A stretch of DNA of 59,571 nt from Pseudonocardia xinjiangensis (GCF_012911925.1 NZ_JAAXKY010000026.1:1-59571); one strand, 5' to 3'; positions 32,622 to 41,979 are shown, counted from the stretch's first letter. A program made the numbers and translations. Notes: generated from the sequence alone by a model not told the origin.

Positions 32622-34424
32622 TCAGGCGGCCAGGCTGGCGTAGCGGCCGTGGCGGGCGACCAGGCTGTCGTGGGTGCCCGACTCCACGATGCGGCCGTGG
32701 TCGATCACGACGATCTGGTCGGCGTCGCGCACCGTGGAGAGCCGGTGGGCGATGGTGATCGTCGTCCGGCCGCGGCTGAGCTCGTCGAGGGCGCGCTGCA
32801 CGGCCCGCTCGGTCTCGGTGTCGAGCGCGCTGGTCGCCTCGTCGAGCACCAGCACCCGCGGGTTGCGCAGCACGGTGCGCGCGATGGCGATGCGCTGCTT
32901 CTCCCCGCCGGAGAACCGGTGGCCGCGGGAGCCGACCACGGTGTCGTAGCCCTCGGGCAGGCCGGCGATCAGGTCGTGGATCTGCGCGGCCCGCGCCGCC
33001 GCCTCGATCTCGGCGTCCGTGGCGTCGGGCCGGGCGTAGCGCAGGTTCTCCCGGACGGTGGTGTGCAGCAGGTAGGTCTCCTGGCTGACCACGCCGACGA
33101 TCCGCGCGAGGTCGGCCAGACGCATGTCGCGCAGGTCGACGCCGTCGATGGTGATGCGGCCGGCGTCGGGGTCGTGCAGGCGCGCGACCAGGGAGGCCAG
33201 CGTGCTCTTGCCCGACCCGGTCTCCCCCACCAGTGCGAGCGTGGAGCCGGCGGGGACGTCCAGCGAGACCCCGGCGACGGCGGCGACGTCGCTGCCGGGA
33301 TAGGTGAAGGTGACGTCCTCGGCGCGGACGTGCCCCTCGACGCGGGCGGCGTCGATGTCCACGGGCGAGACCGGGTCGTCGACCTCCACCAGGAGGTCGA
33401 GGTACTCGAAGATCCGGGCGAACAGCGCCAGCGAGCTGACCAGCGACACGCCGACGTTCAGCAGGCCGAGGATCGGCCGGAAGAGCCCGGCCTGGAGCGT
33501 GGTGAAGGCGACCAGCGTGCCGATCGTCATCGCCCCGGCGGTGAAGGGCAGGCCTGCGCTGAGGTAGATGACGGCGGGGATCGCGGCGAAGACGACGGTG
33601 GTGGCGGCCATCCGCCAGCGTCCGGCGAGCTGGGAGCGCAGTTCGAGGTCGACCAGCCGCTCCGACGAGCTGGTGAACCGCTCCACCAGCGCGGGTCCGG
33701 TGCCCATCGTCTTCGTGAGCTGCACCGCGCTGATCGACAGTCCCTCGTCGATGATGACGTTCAGGTCGGCGAGCTCGCGCTGCTGGGCAGCGGTGATGGC
33801 GCGCCGCAGCCGGGCCACGCGCCGGGTCAGCCAGATCGACGGCGGCAGCACCACCAGCGAGACCAGCGTCAGCTGCCAGCTCAGGGCGAGCATGGCGACC
33901 AGGGTCCCGATGACGGTGGTGAGGTTCGAGGCGAGCGAGGTGGCCGTCGAGGTGACGACGCTCTGCATGCCGCCGATGTCGTTGGTGATCCGCGACTGCA
34001 CCTCACCCGTGCGGGTGCGGGTGAAGAAGGCGATCGACTGGCGTTGCAGGTGGCTGAAGACGTCGGTGCGCAGCCCGTGCATGACCTTCTGGCCGACGCT
34101 GGTGGAGATCCAGGTCTGCACGACGCCCAGCGCGGCGGTCACGGCGGCGACGGCGACCATGCCGAGGACCAGCCAGACCAGGAGGGTCACGTTCTGGTGC
34201 GGCAGGGCGTCGTCGATGACGGCGCGCAGCAGGAACGGCGAGGCCAACGCGACGACGGACGACACGACGATGGTGACGGTGACCGTGGCGATGGACCAGC
34301 GGTGCGGGATGAACAGCCCCGCGATCCGGCGCAGGGACACCTCCTTCGCCTGCGCCTTCTCCGCACTGCTGACGGTGCGGCGGCCTGATCGTAGGAGTTT
34401 GTTGGTCGAGACTTCGGACGCCAA
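32622..34424 (-). CDS. ABC multidrug-type exporter (fused TMD-NBD)
   Basis: 600 aa half-transporter. Six-TM domain with QRQSIAFFTRTRTGEVQSR, ATPase with Walker A LVGETGSGKST, Q-loop VVSQETYLL, signature FSGGEKQRIAIARTVL, Walker B VLVLDEATSALD and H-loop IAHRLSTV. Relatives export drugs or lipids as homo- or heterodimers. The TTG start at 34424 is supported by GGGAG 8 nt upstream; no ATG or GTG lies nearby with an SD. Divergent from a MarR gene, which probably represses it through the shared 80-bp region. Confidence 0.93.
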   Translation of the reverse strand: MASEVSTNKLLRSGRRTVSSAEKAQAKEVSLRRIAGLFIPHRWSIATVTVTIVVSSVVALASPFLLRAVIDDALPHQNVTLLVWLVLGMVAVAAVTAALGVVQTWISTSVGQKVMHGLRTDVFSHLQRQSIAFFTRTRTGEVQSRITNDIGGMQSVVTSTATSLASNLTTVIGTLVAMLALSWQLTLVSLVVLPPSIWLTRRVARLRRAITAAQQRELADLNVIIDEGLSISAVQLTKTMGTGPALVERFTSSSERLVDLELRSQLAGRWRMAATTVVFAAIPAVIYLSAGLPFTAGAMTIGTLVAFTTLQAGLFRPILGLLNVGVSLVSSLALFARIFEYLDLLVEVDDPVSPVDIDAARVEGHVRAEDVTFTYPGSDVAAVAGVSLDVPAGSTLALVGETGSGKSTLASLVARLHDPDAGRITIDGVDLRDMRLADLARIVGVVSQETYLLHTTVRENLRYARPDATDAEIEAAARAAQIHDLIAGLPEGYDTVVGSRGHRFSGGEKQRIAIARTVLRNPRVLVLDEATSALDTETERAVQRALDELSRGRTTITIAHRLSTVRDADQIVVIDHGRIVESGTHDSLVARHGRYASLAA

Positions 34425-34452
34425 GTTCGGTACTCCCTCTGCTGGAACTTGC

Positions 34453-34504
34453 TGAGGTTACCTCAACATGAGGGAACAACAGTACCGCTTGCTACGGTAT
34501 TCCG
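34453..34504. promoter_or_regulatory. MarR operator candidate and leaderless marR promoter
   Basis: TGAGGT-T-ACCTCA (34453-34465) is a perfect 6-1-6 palindrome, and GTACCG-N7-CGGTAT (34482-34500) is a near-perfect second one. TACGGT (34493-34498) stands 6 nt before GTG 34505, the geometry of a leaderless -10 box. Both lie between the divergent exporter and marR genes. Confidence 0.55.
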
Positions 34505-34930
34505 GTGAGCGAGGCGCCCGAGGAGACCGAGGAGACGATCGCCGAGACGTTCCGCGGGGTCGCGCGCCAACTACGCCACCAGACCCAGCGGACGCTGGCC
34601 CCCTGGAACGTCACACCGTCCCAGGCCCGCGCGCTGGGCGTCCTCACCCGGCACGGGTCGATGCGGCTCGGCGCCCTCTCCGAACACCTGCGCATCGCCG
34701 CGCGCTCCGCCACCGAGGTGGTGGACGCGCTGGCGGAGGACGGGCTGGTCGAGCGGCATCCCGACCCCTGTGACCGCCGCGCCACCCTCGTCGCCGTGAG
34801 CGCGCGCGGCGCCGAGGTGGCCGCCGGCATCCGCGCCGCACGGGCCGCCGAGGCCGAGGAGTTCTTCGCCAAGCTCGACGACGCCGACCGGGCGTCCCTC
34901 GCCCGGATCCTGCGCGCCCTACGGACCTGA
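34505..34930 (+). CDS. MarR-family transcriptional regulator
   Basis: 141 aa winged HTH: LRHQTQRTLAPWNVTPSQARALGVL, recognition region LSEHLRIAARSATEVVDAL, wing [16 protein letters not shown]. Probably represses the divergent ABC exporter and itself, with release by a toxic ligand. The C-terminal third is duplicated at 38280-38441. Its last 12 bp overlap the end of the convergent LysR gene. Leaderless GTG start (see promoter). Confidence 0.92.
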   Translation: MSEAPEETEETIAETFRGVARQLRHQTQRTLAPWNVTPSQARALGVLTRHGSMRLGALSEHLRIAARSATEVVDALAEDGLVERHPDPCDRRATLVAVSARGAEVAAGIRAARAAEAEEFFAKLDDADRASLARILRALRT

Positions 34931-35869
34931 GGTTCGGCGTCCACCACTCGACGGCGGCACGTGCGGCCATCCGACGGGGATGCGGCCGGAGAACTGCTCC
35001 GACAGAAGTGAGAGCAGGGCCCGCGCGGCTGCGCCGGTCGCGCGCGCCGTCGGTGCCGCCACCGAGAGCGGCCAGTCCAGGTCGGCACCGACGATCCTGA
35101 CCTGCCGCAGGTCGTCGCCGGGCCGCACCGCCACTCCGGGCAGCAGGGCGACGCCGATGCACTCCCTGACGAAGTCGGCGGCGGCGACGATGTCGGTGAT
35201 CTCGATGGCGACGTGGCGATGCAGACCCGCGGCCGCGAAGGCGCGGTCGGTGACGCTGCGGTTGCCGTAGCCGATCGGGAAGTCGACGAACGGCTCGTCG
35301 GCGAACATCTCGATGCGCACCTCGTCCTCCTCGGCGAGCCGATGGCCGGCCGGGACGACGAGGTCGAGGGGCGTCGAGGCGAGCTCACACCAGTCGACTC
35401 CGCCCGGCGCGCGGCCCGACATGGAGACGAACGCCAGGTCGAGGCGTCCGTCAGCCAGCGCCTCGACCAACCCTTGCGAACCGGACGGAGCTACCGAGAT
35501 CTGCAGGACGACCTCGGGGTGGCGGCGGTGGTAGCGGCCGAGCAACCCCGGCAGGTCCAGCGTGCCGAGCGAGGACATGGTGCCGACCCGCAGGGTGCCG
35601 CGCAGTCCCCCGCGGACCTGGTCGAGGGCGTCACGAGCGTCGCGGGCCGCGTCCAGGGTCGCCCGGGCACCCGGCAGCAGTGCAGCCCCGGCGTCGGTCA
35701 GCGCGACCCGCTTGGAGGTGCGGTGCAGCAGCTCGGCGCCGAGCTCACGTTCCAGAGCCTTGATCGCCGCCGACACCCCGGACTGGACGACGTGCAGCCT
35801 GGCCGCGGCCCGGGTGAAGTTCCGCTCCTCGGCCACGGTCACGAAGTACTGCAGGTGGCGCAGCTCCAC
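34919..35869 (-). CDS. LysR-family transcriptional regulator
   Basis: 316 aa from GTG 35869 (VELRHLQYFVTVAEERNF), the usual LysR N-terminus. HTH continues VVQSGVSAAIKALERELG. Effector domain GTLRVGTMSSLGTLDLPGL and LDLVVPAGHRLAEE. An upstream ATG at 35914 would add 15 residues. TACGAT lies 8 nt before the GTG, so the message may be nearly leaderless. Divergent from the MFS gene at 35987, its likely target. The inverted repeat GGAACG-N11-CGTTCC (35932-35954) in between is a possible site. Confidence 0.9.
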   Translation of the reverse strand: MELRHLQYFVTVAEERNFTRAAARLHVVQSGVSAAIKALERELGAELLHRTSKRVALTDAGAALLPGARATLDAARDARDALDQVRGGLRGTLRVGTMSSLGTLDLPGLLGRYHRRHPEVVLQISVAPSGSQGLVEALADGRLDLAFVSMSGRAPGGVDWCELASTPLDLVVPAGHRLAEEDEVRIEMFADEPFVDFPIGYGNRSVTDRAFAAAGLHRHVAIEITDIVAAADFVRECIGVALLPGVAVRPGDDLRQVRIVGADLDWPLSVAAPTARATGAAARALLSLLSEQFSGRIPVGWPHVPPSSGGRRTSGP

Positions 35870-35986
35870 GGGCAACGATCGTAGTTTCTGATGGTTACGA
35901 GCACCACGATTCATTGGACACGATCGGTCTCGGAACGGAACCTGGAGTCGTTCCACCCGCCGTCACGATGATCCGAAGAAGGAACG

Positions 35987-37222
35987 ATGTCGGTCTCCAT
36001 CCCCCAGCAGGCGCGGACAGCCGCGCCCGCGTCCCGACGGCACGATGTCGGCTTCTGGCTCGTCGCGTTCAGCTTCCTGACCGCCATGGCGTTCTCCACC
36101 GTTCCGACCCCGCTGTACGCGATCTACCAGCAGCAGGACGGCTTCTCGACGCTCACGGTCACCATCGTGTTCGGCGCATACGCCGTCGGTGTGGTGACCA
36201 GCCTGCTGCTGGCCGGCCACGTCTCCGACTGGCTCGGCCGCAAGCGTGTCCTGATCGCGGCGCTGGCCGTGCTGACGGTGTCGGCGCTGATCTTCCTGAT
36301 CTGGCACGCGCTCCCCGCCCTGCTGGTGGCACGGCTGCTGTGCGGGCTCGGCGTCGGCATGGTCACCGCCACCGCCACCGCGTTCCTCAACGAACTTCAT
36401 ACGGCCGGGCGTCCTGACAGCGGTCAGGGGCGATTCGAGCTGGTGTCTACTGCGGCCAACATCGGCGGCCTCGGCGTCGGCCCTCTCGTCTCCGGCTACC
36501 TCGCACAGTTCGTCGCCGCGCCGCTGCGCACCCCGTTCGCGGTCTTCACCGTGCTGCTCCTGCTGAGCATCGTGGCGGTCTCGCTCAGCCCGGAGACGGT
36601 GCAGCGCCCGGCTGAGCGGCCCCGCTACCACCCGCAGCGGGTCACCGCCGACCACGGCGACCGCGCCGGTTTCGTCGCGGCCGCCGCCGGCGCCTTCCTC
36701 TCCTTCACGATCTTCGGACTCGCCACCTCGCTGGATCCCGGCTTCGTCGCGGGCACGCTGCACCAGCCGGGGCGCCTGCTCGCGGGCGCGGTGGCGTTCG
36801 TCGTCTTCGGCGCAGCCGCGCTGGCCCAGTCGACCACCACGTCGATGCCGCTCGGCACACGCAACGCCCTGGGTCTGGCCGGCGTGGCGATCGGCGTGAT
36901 CGCGCTGGTGACGGGCATGGAGATCACCTCGTTCGCCGCGTTCCTGATCGGCAGTGCCGTCGCCGGTGCCGGCGCAGGCGTCCTGTTCAAGTCCGCGGTC
37001 GGCACCGTCGCCGCGATGGCCGCCCCGGCGGTCCGTGGAGAAGCGCTGGCCACGCTGTTCTTCGTCTCCTACGTCGGGCTGATCCTGCCGACGCTCGCGC
37101 TGGGCATCGCCAGCAGGTTCGTGGACGCCCGGACCTCCATGGTCTGGTTCGGCGCCGTGATGCTGCTGCTCGCCGCCGGTGCCGCGGTCCTCGCCCGGCG
37201 GGTGCGCACCCGCTCCGCCTGA
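35987..37222 (+). CDS. MFS transporter (drug/sugar efflux type)
   Basis: 411 aa, 12 TM segments. FSTVPTPLYAIYQQQDGFS and the loop-2/3 motif GHVSDWLGRKRVL (GxxxDxxGRR) mark a 12-TM MFS permease, probably an efflux pump. ATG 35987 follows AGAAGGAA. Controlled presumably by the divergent LysR. Pieces of the 3' part (36930-36950 and 37186-37233) recur at 41905-41979, evidence of a lost second copy. The alcohol dehydrogenase stop codon lies 8 bp beyond this gene in the same repeated sequence. Confidence 0.92.
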   Translation: MSVSIPQQARTAAPASRRHDVGFWLVAFSFLTAMAFSTVPTPLYAIYQQQDGFSTLTVTIVFGAYAVGVVTSLLLAGHVSDWLGRKRVLIAALAVLTVSALIFLIWHALPALLVARLLCGLGVGMVTATATAFLNELHTAGRPDSGQGRFELVSTAANIGGLGVGPLVSGYLAQFVAAPLRTPFAVFTVLLLLSIVAVSLSPETVQRPAERPRYHPQRVTADHGDRAGFVAAAAGAFLSFTIFGLATSLDPGFVAGTLHQPGRLLAGAVAFVVFGAAALAQSTTTSMPLGTRNALGLAGVAIGVIALVTGMEITSFAAFLIGSAVAGAGAGVLFKSAVGTVAAMAAPAVRGEALATLFFVSYVGLILPTLALGIASRFVDARTSMVWFGAVMLLLAAGAAVLARRVRTRSA

Positions 37223-37229
37223 TCCGGGG

Positions 37230-38228
37230 TCACGGGACGAGGACGGCCGCGCCGGTGACGCGGTCCGCGGCGAGGTCGGCGAGCACCCGGTCGGCCTCGG
37301 CGAGTGGGTGCGGTGTGACAGTGGGCCGCACCCGCAACGTGGCCGCGAGCCGGATGAACTCCTCGCCGTCGGCCCGGGTGTTGGCCGTGACGCTGCGCAG
37401 CTGCTTCTCCCGGAACAGCTCGTCGGCGTAGACCATCCGCGGCACGTCGGTGAGATGGATGCCCGCCACCGCGAGGGTGCCGCCCTGGTCCAGGGCCCGC
37501 ATCGCCACCGGGACGAGATCACCGGCCGGGGCGAAGAGCACAGCGGAGTCCAGGGCCTCGGGCGGCTCCGCCTCCGCGGGCCCGGCCGAGGCGGCCCCGA
37601 GCTCGATGGCGAGCTCGCGCGCCTGCGCCGAGCGGGTCAGCACGTGGACCGTGGCGCCCTGCGCGATCGCGACCTGGGCGACGACGTGCGCAGACGCCCC
37701 GAAGCCGTAGATCCCGAGCCGGCCTCCCGGCGGCAGCTCCGCCCGTCGCAGAGCCCGGTAGCCGACGATCCCCGCGCACAGCAGTGGAGCCGCCTGCGCG
37801 TCGCCCAGCGCCGCGGGCAGCCGGTAGGCGAACGCCTCGGGCACCACGGCGTGCTCGGCGTAACCGCCGTCGGCGTCCCAGCCGGTGAACCGCGCCGCGA
37901 GGCACAGGTTCTCCCGCCCGGTGCGACACCACCGGCAACGCCCGCAGGTGCCGCGCAGCCAGGCGATCCCGATCCGCTCACCCACAGCGAAGCGGCCGGC
38001 TCCCGCGCCACGCGCCTCGACGAGACCGACCACCTCGTGGCCGGGCACTGTGCGCCGCCGGCGCGGGAGCAGGTCTCCCTCGGCCAGATGCAGGTCCGTT
38101 CGACACACCCCGCACGCCAGCACCCGGACCCGGACCTCCCCCGGACCGGGCTCCGGCACCGGCAGCTCCACCGACCGCAGCGGGCCGCTCTCGACCGGCC
38201 CGGGAGTCTCCACGACCCATGCGCGCAT
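37230..38228 (-). CDS. adhA: Zinc-dependent alcohol dehydrogenase (MDR superfamily)
   Basis: 332 aa. Catalytic zinc ligand region [15 protein letters not shown] and [11 protein letters not shown], structural zinc cysteines in [15 protein letters not shown], Rossmann motif [12 protein letters not shown] (GxGxxG as GFGASA). NAD(P)-dependent interconversion of alcohols and aldehydes, AdhA-like. ATG 38228 ([10 protein letters not shown]). Convergent with the MFS gene, 7 bp apart. Confidence 0.92.
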   Translation of the reverse strand: MRAWVVETPGPVESGPLRSVELPVPEPGPGEVRVRVLACGVCRTDLHLAEGDLLPRRRRTVPGHEVVGLVEARGAGAGRFAVGERIGIAWLRGTCGRCRWCRTGRENLCLAARFTGWDADGGYAEHAVVPEAFAYRLPAALGDAQAAPLLCAGIVGYRALRRAELPPGGRLGIYGFGASAHVVAQVAIAQGATVHVLTRSAQARELAIELGAASAGPAEAEPPEALDSAVLFAPAGDLVPVAMRALDQGGTLAVAGIHLTDVPRMVYADELFREKQLRSVTANTRADGEEFIRLAATLRVRPTVTPHPLAEADRVLADLAADRVTGAAVLVP

Positions 38229-38279
38229 GGCCCCACCGTGCCCCGGCACGGAGGGACACGGCAGGGCCGTTGGTGGTGT

Positions 38280-38463
38280 TGCGACCGGCGCGCCACCCTC
38301 GTCGCCGTGACCGCGAGCGGCGCCGAGGTGGCCGCCGGGATCCGCGCCGCGCGGGACGCCGAGGCCGAGGAGTTCTTCGCCAAGCTCGACGACGCCGACC
38401 AGGCATCGCTCGCCCGGATCCTGCGCGCCCTACGGACCTGAGGTTCGGCGTCCACCGCTCGCC
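38280..38463 (+). pseudogene. Remnant of a duplicated MarR gene (C-terminal third plus 3' flank)
   Basis: 38280-38463 matches 34769-34952 with a constant offset of 3,511 bp and no gaps, roughly 90% identical by eye. It encodes the same C-terminal residues ([20 protein letters not shown]...[10 protein letters not shown]) and the same stop and flank (GGTTCGGCGTCCACC). No start codon or N-terminal two thirds remain, so it cannot make a DNA-binding protein. Confidence 0.88.
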
Positions 38464-38470
38464 GGTGGCG

Positions 38471-38500
38471 GTGCCCGGCGGGGACGACCAGGTCGAAGCC
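38471..38500 (-). pseudogene. Short remnant of a duplicated LysR gene
   Basis: On the reverse strand this stretch reads FDLVVPAGH, matching LDLVVPAGHR of the LysR gene at 34919-35869 (about 22 of 26 bases). It sits in the same orientation and order relative to the MarR remnant as in the intact locus, after a large deletion. Confidence 0.6.
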
Positions 38501-38519
38501 ACGAAGCCGCGACCGGGGC

Positions 38520-39947
38520 TCACTGCCGACCCGGCCGGGCTGTGGGCAGGAAGAACGCGATGAACAGCCCGACCACCATCGCCCCGGCCGCGATCAGGAA
38601 CGACAGGCGGAAGCCGTCGATGCTCGGGACCGCGGCCCCGTTCACGTCGTTCGCAGTGCCGGCGAGGACCGTGCCGACGGCGGCGCTGGCGATCGTGGCG
38701 CCGACCGAACGCATCAGGGCGTTGAGGCCGTTGGCCGCGCCCGTCTCCGATGCCGGGACCGCACCGACGATCAGGGCAGGCGGCGAGGAGTAGGCGAGGC
38801 CGATGCCAGGGCCCAGGATCAGCACGATGACCAGGCTCTGCCACGGCGCGCTCATCAGGCCGAGGCCGGCGACGTAGCCGATCGCGATGATCGCCATGCC
38901 GAGGATCAAGGTGACCTTGGATCCGTACGCCGCGGACAGCCGGGCGTGGACGGGGGTCGTGAGCAGCATCGTCACGCCGAGCGGTGCCACGAGCAGGCCC
39001 GCGACCACCATCGACCGGCCGAGTCCGTGGCCCGTGGCCTCCGGCAGCTGGAGCAGCTGGGGAAGGACCAGCGTGACGACCAGGAACGACGCGCCGACCA
39101 TGATCGAGGCGAGGTTGGTGAGGAGCACCGCGGGGCGGGCCGAGGTGCGCAGGTCCACCAGCGGTGCGCCCAGGCGCAACTCCAGCACGCCCCACAGGAC
39201 CAACACGACCGCCCCCGCGGCGAACGTCCCGAGGACGGGACCGGAGGTCCAACCCCAGTCGCCGCCCTTGGCGATCGGCAGCAGGACGAGGACGAGACCG
39301 GTGGACAGCCCGATCGCGCCGAGCATGTCGAAGCTGCCCTGCGCGCGGGCCGGCGACTCGGGGACGACGAGGACAATGAGGGCGATGCAGAGGACGCCGA
39401 GGCCTGCGGAGCCGTAGAACAGGACGTGCCAGTCGGCGTGCTGGGCGACCAGGGCGGCGGCGGGCAGACCGAGGCTGCCGCCGATTCCCATCGAGGAGCT
39501 CACCAGCGCCATCGCCGAGCCGGCCTGCTCACGGGGCAGTGTGTCCCGGATCAGGCCGATGCCGAGAGGCACCGCGCCCATCGCGACGCCCTGGAGGGCC
39601 CGGCCGGCGACCATCGTGGGCAGGTCGCTGGTGAGGGCGCTGACCAGCGCGCCGACGACCATCACCGCGAGGCCGAGGACCAGCATGCAGCGCTTGCCGT
39701 AGAGGTCGCCGAGGCGACCGAGGATCGGTGTGGCGACGGCGCCGGAGAGCAGGGTCGCGGTGACGACCCACGTCGCGTTGCTCGCCTCGGTGTCCAGCAG
39801 CTGCGGCAGCTCCTTGATCACCGGGACAGGCAGGGTCTGCATCACGGCGACGACGACGCCCACGAAGGCGAGTGCCGGGCCGAGGGCCCGTGGTGCTCCG
39901 GCCGAGTGCCGGTCGGACGCGCGGCTGTGAACCAGCGCGTCACTCAC
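38520..39947 (-). CDS. MFS transporter, DHA2 (EmrB/QacA-like) family
   Basis: 475 aa, about 14 TM segments. TWVVTATLLSGAVATPILGRLGDLYGKR is the motif-A region, and the protein ends in hydrophobic segments plus a short basic tail. Probably a drug or metabolite exporter. The GTG start at 39947 overlaps the stop of the metallo-hydrolase gene by 4 bp (GTGA), so the two form an operon with likely common regulation by the divergent AraC protein. Confidence 0.92.
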   Translation of the reverse strand: MSDALVHSRASDRHSAGAPRALGPALAFVGVVVAVMQTLPVPVIKELPQLLDTEASNATWVVTATLLSGAVATPILGRLGDLYGKRCMLVLGLAVMVVGALVSALTSDLPTMVAGRALQGVAMGAVPLGIGLIRDTLPREQAGSAMALVSSSMGIGGSLGLPAAALVAQHADWHVLFYGSAGLGVLCIALIVLVVPESPARAQGSFDMLGAIGLSTGLVLVLLPIAKGGDWGWTSGPVLGTFAAGAVVLVLWGVLELRLGAPLVDLRTSARPAVLLTNLASIMVGASFLVVTLVLPQLLQLPEATGHGLGRSMVVAGLLVAPLGVTMLLTTPVHARLSAAYGSKVTLILGMAIIAIGYVAGLGLMSAPWQSLVIVLILGPGIGLAYSSPPALIVGAVPASETGAANGLNALMRSVGATIASAAVGTVLAGTANDVNGAAVPSIDGFRLSFLIAAGAMVVGLFIAFFLPTARPGRQ

Positions 39948-40864
39948 GGACGGACGGGGCTGAACGCAGCCCACGGCCCGAGCACGAACCGGCCGTTCTC
40001 CTGCCGGATCTCCAGGGCGCCGGCCCCACCGAAGTGCGCGGGGACCACCAGCTCCCGTTCGTCGACCGCCCGCTGCAGGACCCGGCGGCGGCTCGCCACC
40101 GCCTGCTCCGGTGCCAGGCAGGCGTTGCTGTTGCAGCAGGGGTCGAGGATCTGCAGGGGGCTGTGCAGCAGGTCGCCGACGAAGACCGCCCGGTCGCTGC
40201 CGGACGCCAGCCGCAGGACGGAGGAACCGGGGGTGTGGCCCGGCGCCGACTCCAGAGTCAGGTTCTCGTCGATGCGGTGCTCGCCGTCCCACAGCTCGAC
40301 CAGCCCGGCCTGGTGGACCGGCGCGACACTGTCCTCGTAGATCAGGCGCTCGACCTCCTGCGTGCCCCCTCCGTACGAGTTCTGCGGGCCGAAGTGGAAG
40401 TCGTCTGCTGCCGGGATGAGGTACTGGGCGTTCGGGAACGTCGGTGCCCAGGTGCCGTCGGCGCCGAAGGTGTTCCATCCGACGTGGTCGACGTGGAGAT
40501 GGGTGTTGACGACGACGTCGATGTCCTCCGGGCGGACACCGGAACCCCTCAGCCGACCGAGGAGATCGTCCTGGCGGTGGTGGAAGTACGGCGCCATGCC
40601 CGGCCGCTCGCGCCCGTCGCCCGCCCCGGTATCGACCAGGACGGTTCGCCCGGTGCTGCGCAGCACCCAGGACTGCAACGCGATGACCGTCCGGCCGGTG
40701 TCGGGATCCCAGTGGTCCGGTGCCAGCCGGCCCACGTTCTTCTCCCACGTCCGGGCAGGTGCTCCCGGGAACATGTCGGATGCCGGCAGGAACGGCTGGT
40801 GCCACTCGACGATCCGGATGACCTCGACGTCACCCAGCACCAGGATTTCGGGATCACTCTGCAT
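39944..40864 (-). CDS. MBL-fold metallo-hydrolase
   Basis: 306 aa metallo-beta-lactamase fold. NTHLHVDHVGWN gives the HxHxDH zinc motif (H122, H124, D126, H127), followed by APGHTPGSS, VFVGDLLHSP and VPAHFGG, the further ligands. Relatives include N-acyl-homoserine lactonases and other lactone or ester hydrolases. The substrate is unknown. Operon with the DHA2 transporter suggests a detoxify-and-export pair. ATG 40864 has TAGCGT 7 nt upstream, so it may be leaderless. Confidence 0.9.
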   Translation of the reverse strand: MQSDPEILVLGDVEVIRIVEWHQPFLPASDMFPGAPARTWEKNVGRLAPDHWDPDTGRTVIALQSWVLRSTGRTVLVDTGAGDGRERPGMAPYFHHRQDDLLGRLRGSGVRPEDIDVVVNTHLHVDHVGWNTFGADGTWAPTFPNAQYLIPAADDFHFGPQNSYGGGTQEVERLIYEDSVAPVHQAGLVELWDGEHRIDENLTLESAPGHTPGSSVLRLASGSDRAVFVGDLLHSPLQILDPCCNSNACLAPEQAVASRRRVLQRAVDERELVVPAHFGGAGALEIRQENGRFVLGPWAAFSPVRP

Positions 40865-40965
40865 GCGTTCGACGCTAGGTTCCTCGAGCGAGCATCTCGA
40901 TGCGTGATCTGCTCAGGAAGATACGTGCTCCGCTCACGGCCCATCCACACGGATATCGTGACCGC
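40865..40965. promoter_or_regulatory. Divergent leaderless promoters between MBL hydrolase and AraC genes
   Basis: Minus strand: TAGCGT (40872-40877), 7 nt, then ATG 40864. Plus strand: TATCGT (40954-40959), 6 nt, then GTG 40966. Both fit -10 boxes that start transcription at the first codon. No clear SD precedes either start at the normal distance. Confidence 0.5.
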
Positions 40966-41883
40966 GTGGATGTGGTCAGCGACGCAATCTCGGCCGTGCA
41001 CCTCGGGCACCCGTCGTCCCAGCGCGTGCGCACGGGCGGGAGCTGGTGTGCGCGGCTGGACCCGTACGCCGGCGCGGGCTTCTACGTCGTCCTGAAGGGC
41101 AGCTGCTGGCTGCGGACCGACGGCGGCACCCTGGTGCCCCTCGGGGTCGGTGACGCGCTGCTGCTCCCGCACGGCACCGGCCATGTGATTGCCGACTCCC
41201 CGATCGACGCGTCGGTGGCGGCGGAGAAGGCCGTGCCGTTCGAGCGGTGGTTCGCGGAGACCGGGCCGCGCGACGAGACGGAGCTGCTCTGCGGCAAGTA
41301 CCGGCTCGACTGCAGCCGCCTGCACCCGCTCATGGCGGAGCTGCCCGAGGTCCTCCACCTGCCCAACCGGGTGGGCGGTCACCTCGAACTCCGCGCGGCG
41401 ATCGACCTGCTGTCCGGCGAGCTGGACCAGGTGCGTCCCGGCTCGTGCGTCGCGCTCCCGAACCTGCTCGACCTCCTGCTCGTCTACATGATCCGTTCCT
41501 GGATGGCCGAGGCCACCAGTGGATCCTGGCCCGGCGCACTGGCTGACCCGGTCACGGCCGCCGCGCTGCGGGCCGTCCACTCGGACCCGGCGGCCCCGTG
41601 GACGATCGATCGCCTGGCTGCTGCCGCGGGCGCCTCGCGCGCCACGCTGTCGCGCCGGTTCACCGCGTTGGTCGGCCGTCCGCCGATGGCCTATCTGACG
41701 TGGTGGCGCCTGATCCTCGCCGCCGGCCTCCTCCGGGACACCCCGAACACCCTGGCCAGCATCGCTGATCGGGTCGGCTACGGCAGTCCGTACGCGCTCT
41801 CGCACGCCTTCGAGAGGGAGTTCGGCACCACACCCGGGCGGTACCGGGTGGAGGCAGCGGGTCGGTCCGGCTTCCCCACGTGA
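40966..41883 (+). CDS. AraC-family regulator with cupin ligand domain
   Basis: 305 aa. N-terminal cupin: DAISAVHLGHPSSQRV...YVVLKGSCWLRT and LLLPHGTGHVI. C-terminal double HTH: WTIDRLAAAAGASRATLSRRF and IADRVGYGSPYALSHAFEREFG. It resembles the AraC protein at 52616-53515 in length and layout. Divergent from the metallo-hydrolase/DHA2 operon and presumably its activator. GTG 40966 is preferred over ATG 40900 because the family begins at this point and a -10 box sits 6 nt before. Confidence 0.9.
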   Translation: MDVVSDAISAVHLGHPSSQRVRTGGSWCARLDPYAGAGFYVVLKGSCWLRTDGGTLVPLGVGDALLLPHGTGHVIADSPIDASVAAEKAVPFERWFAETGPRDETELLCGKYRLDCSRLHPLMAELPEVLHLPNRVGGHLELRAAIDLLSGELDQVRPGSCVALPNLLDLLLVYMIRSWMAEATSGSWPGALADPVTAAALRAVHSDPAAPWTIDRLAAAAGASRATLSRRFTALVGRPPMAYLTWWRLILAAGLLRDTPNTLASIADRVGYGSPYALSHAFEREFGTTPGRYRVEAAGRSGFPT

Positions 41884-41904
41884 CACTGTCATCACGATGC
41901 ACGT

Positions 41905-41979
41905 CGTTCGCCGCGTTCCTGATCGCCGGGGTCCTCGCCCGGCGGGTGCGCATCCCGCGCCGCCTGATCCGGGGTCACG
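41905..41979 (+). pseudogene. Remnant of a duplicated MFS gene 3' end
   Basis: 41905-41925 is identical over 21 bp to 36930-36950 inside the MFS gene, and 41930-41979 matches about 47 of 50 positions of its terminal region 37186-37233. The 235 bp between these blocks are deleted. It supplies the stop codon of the convergent USP gene, just as the intact copy supplies that of adhA. Confidence 0.85.
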
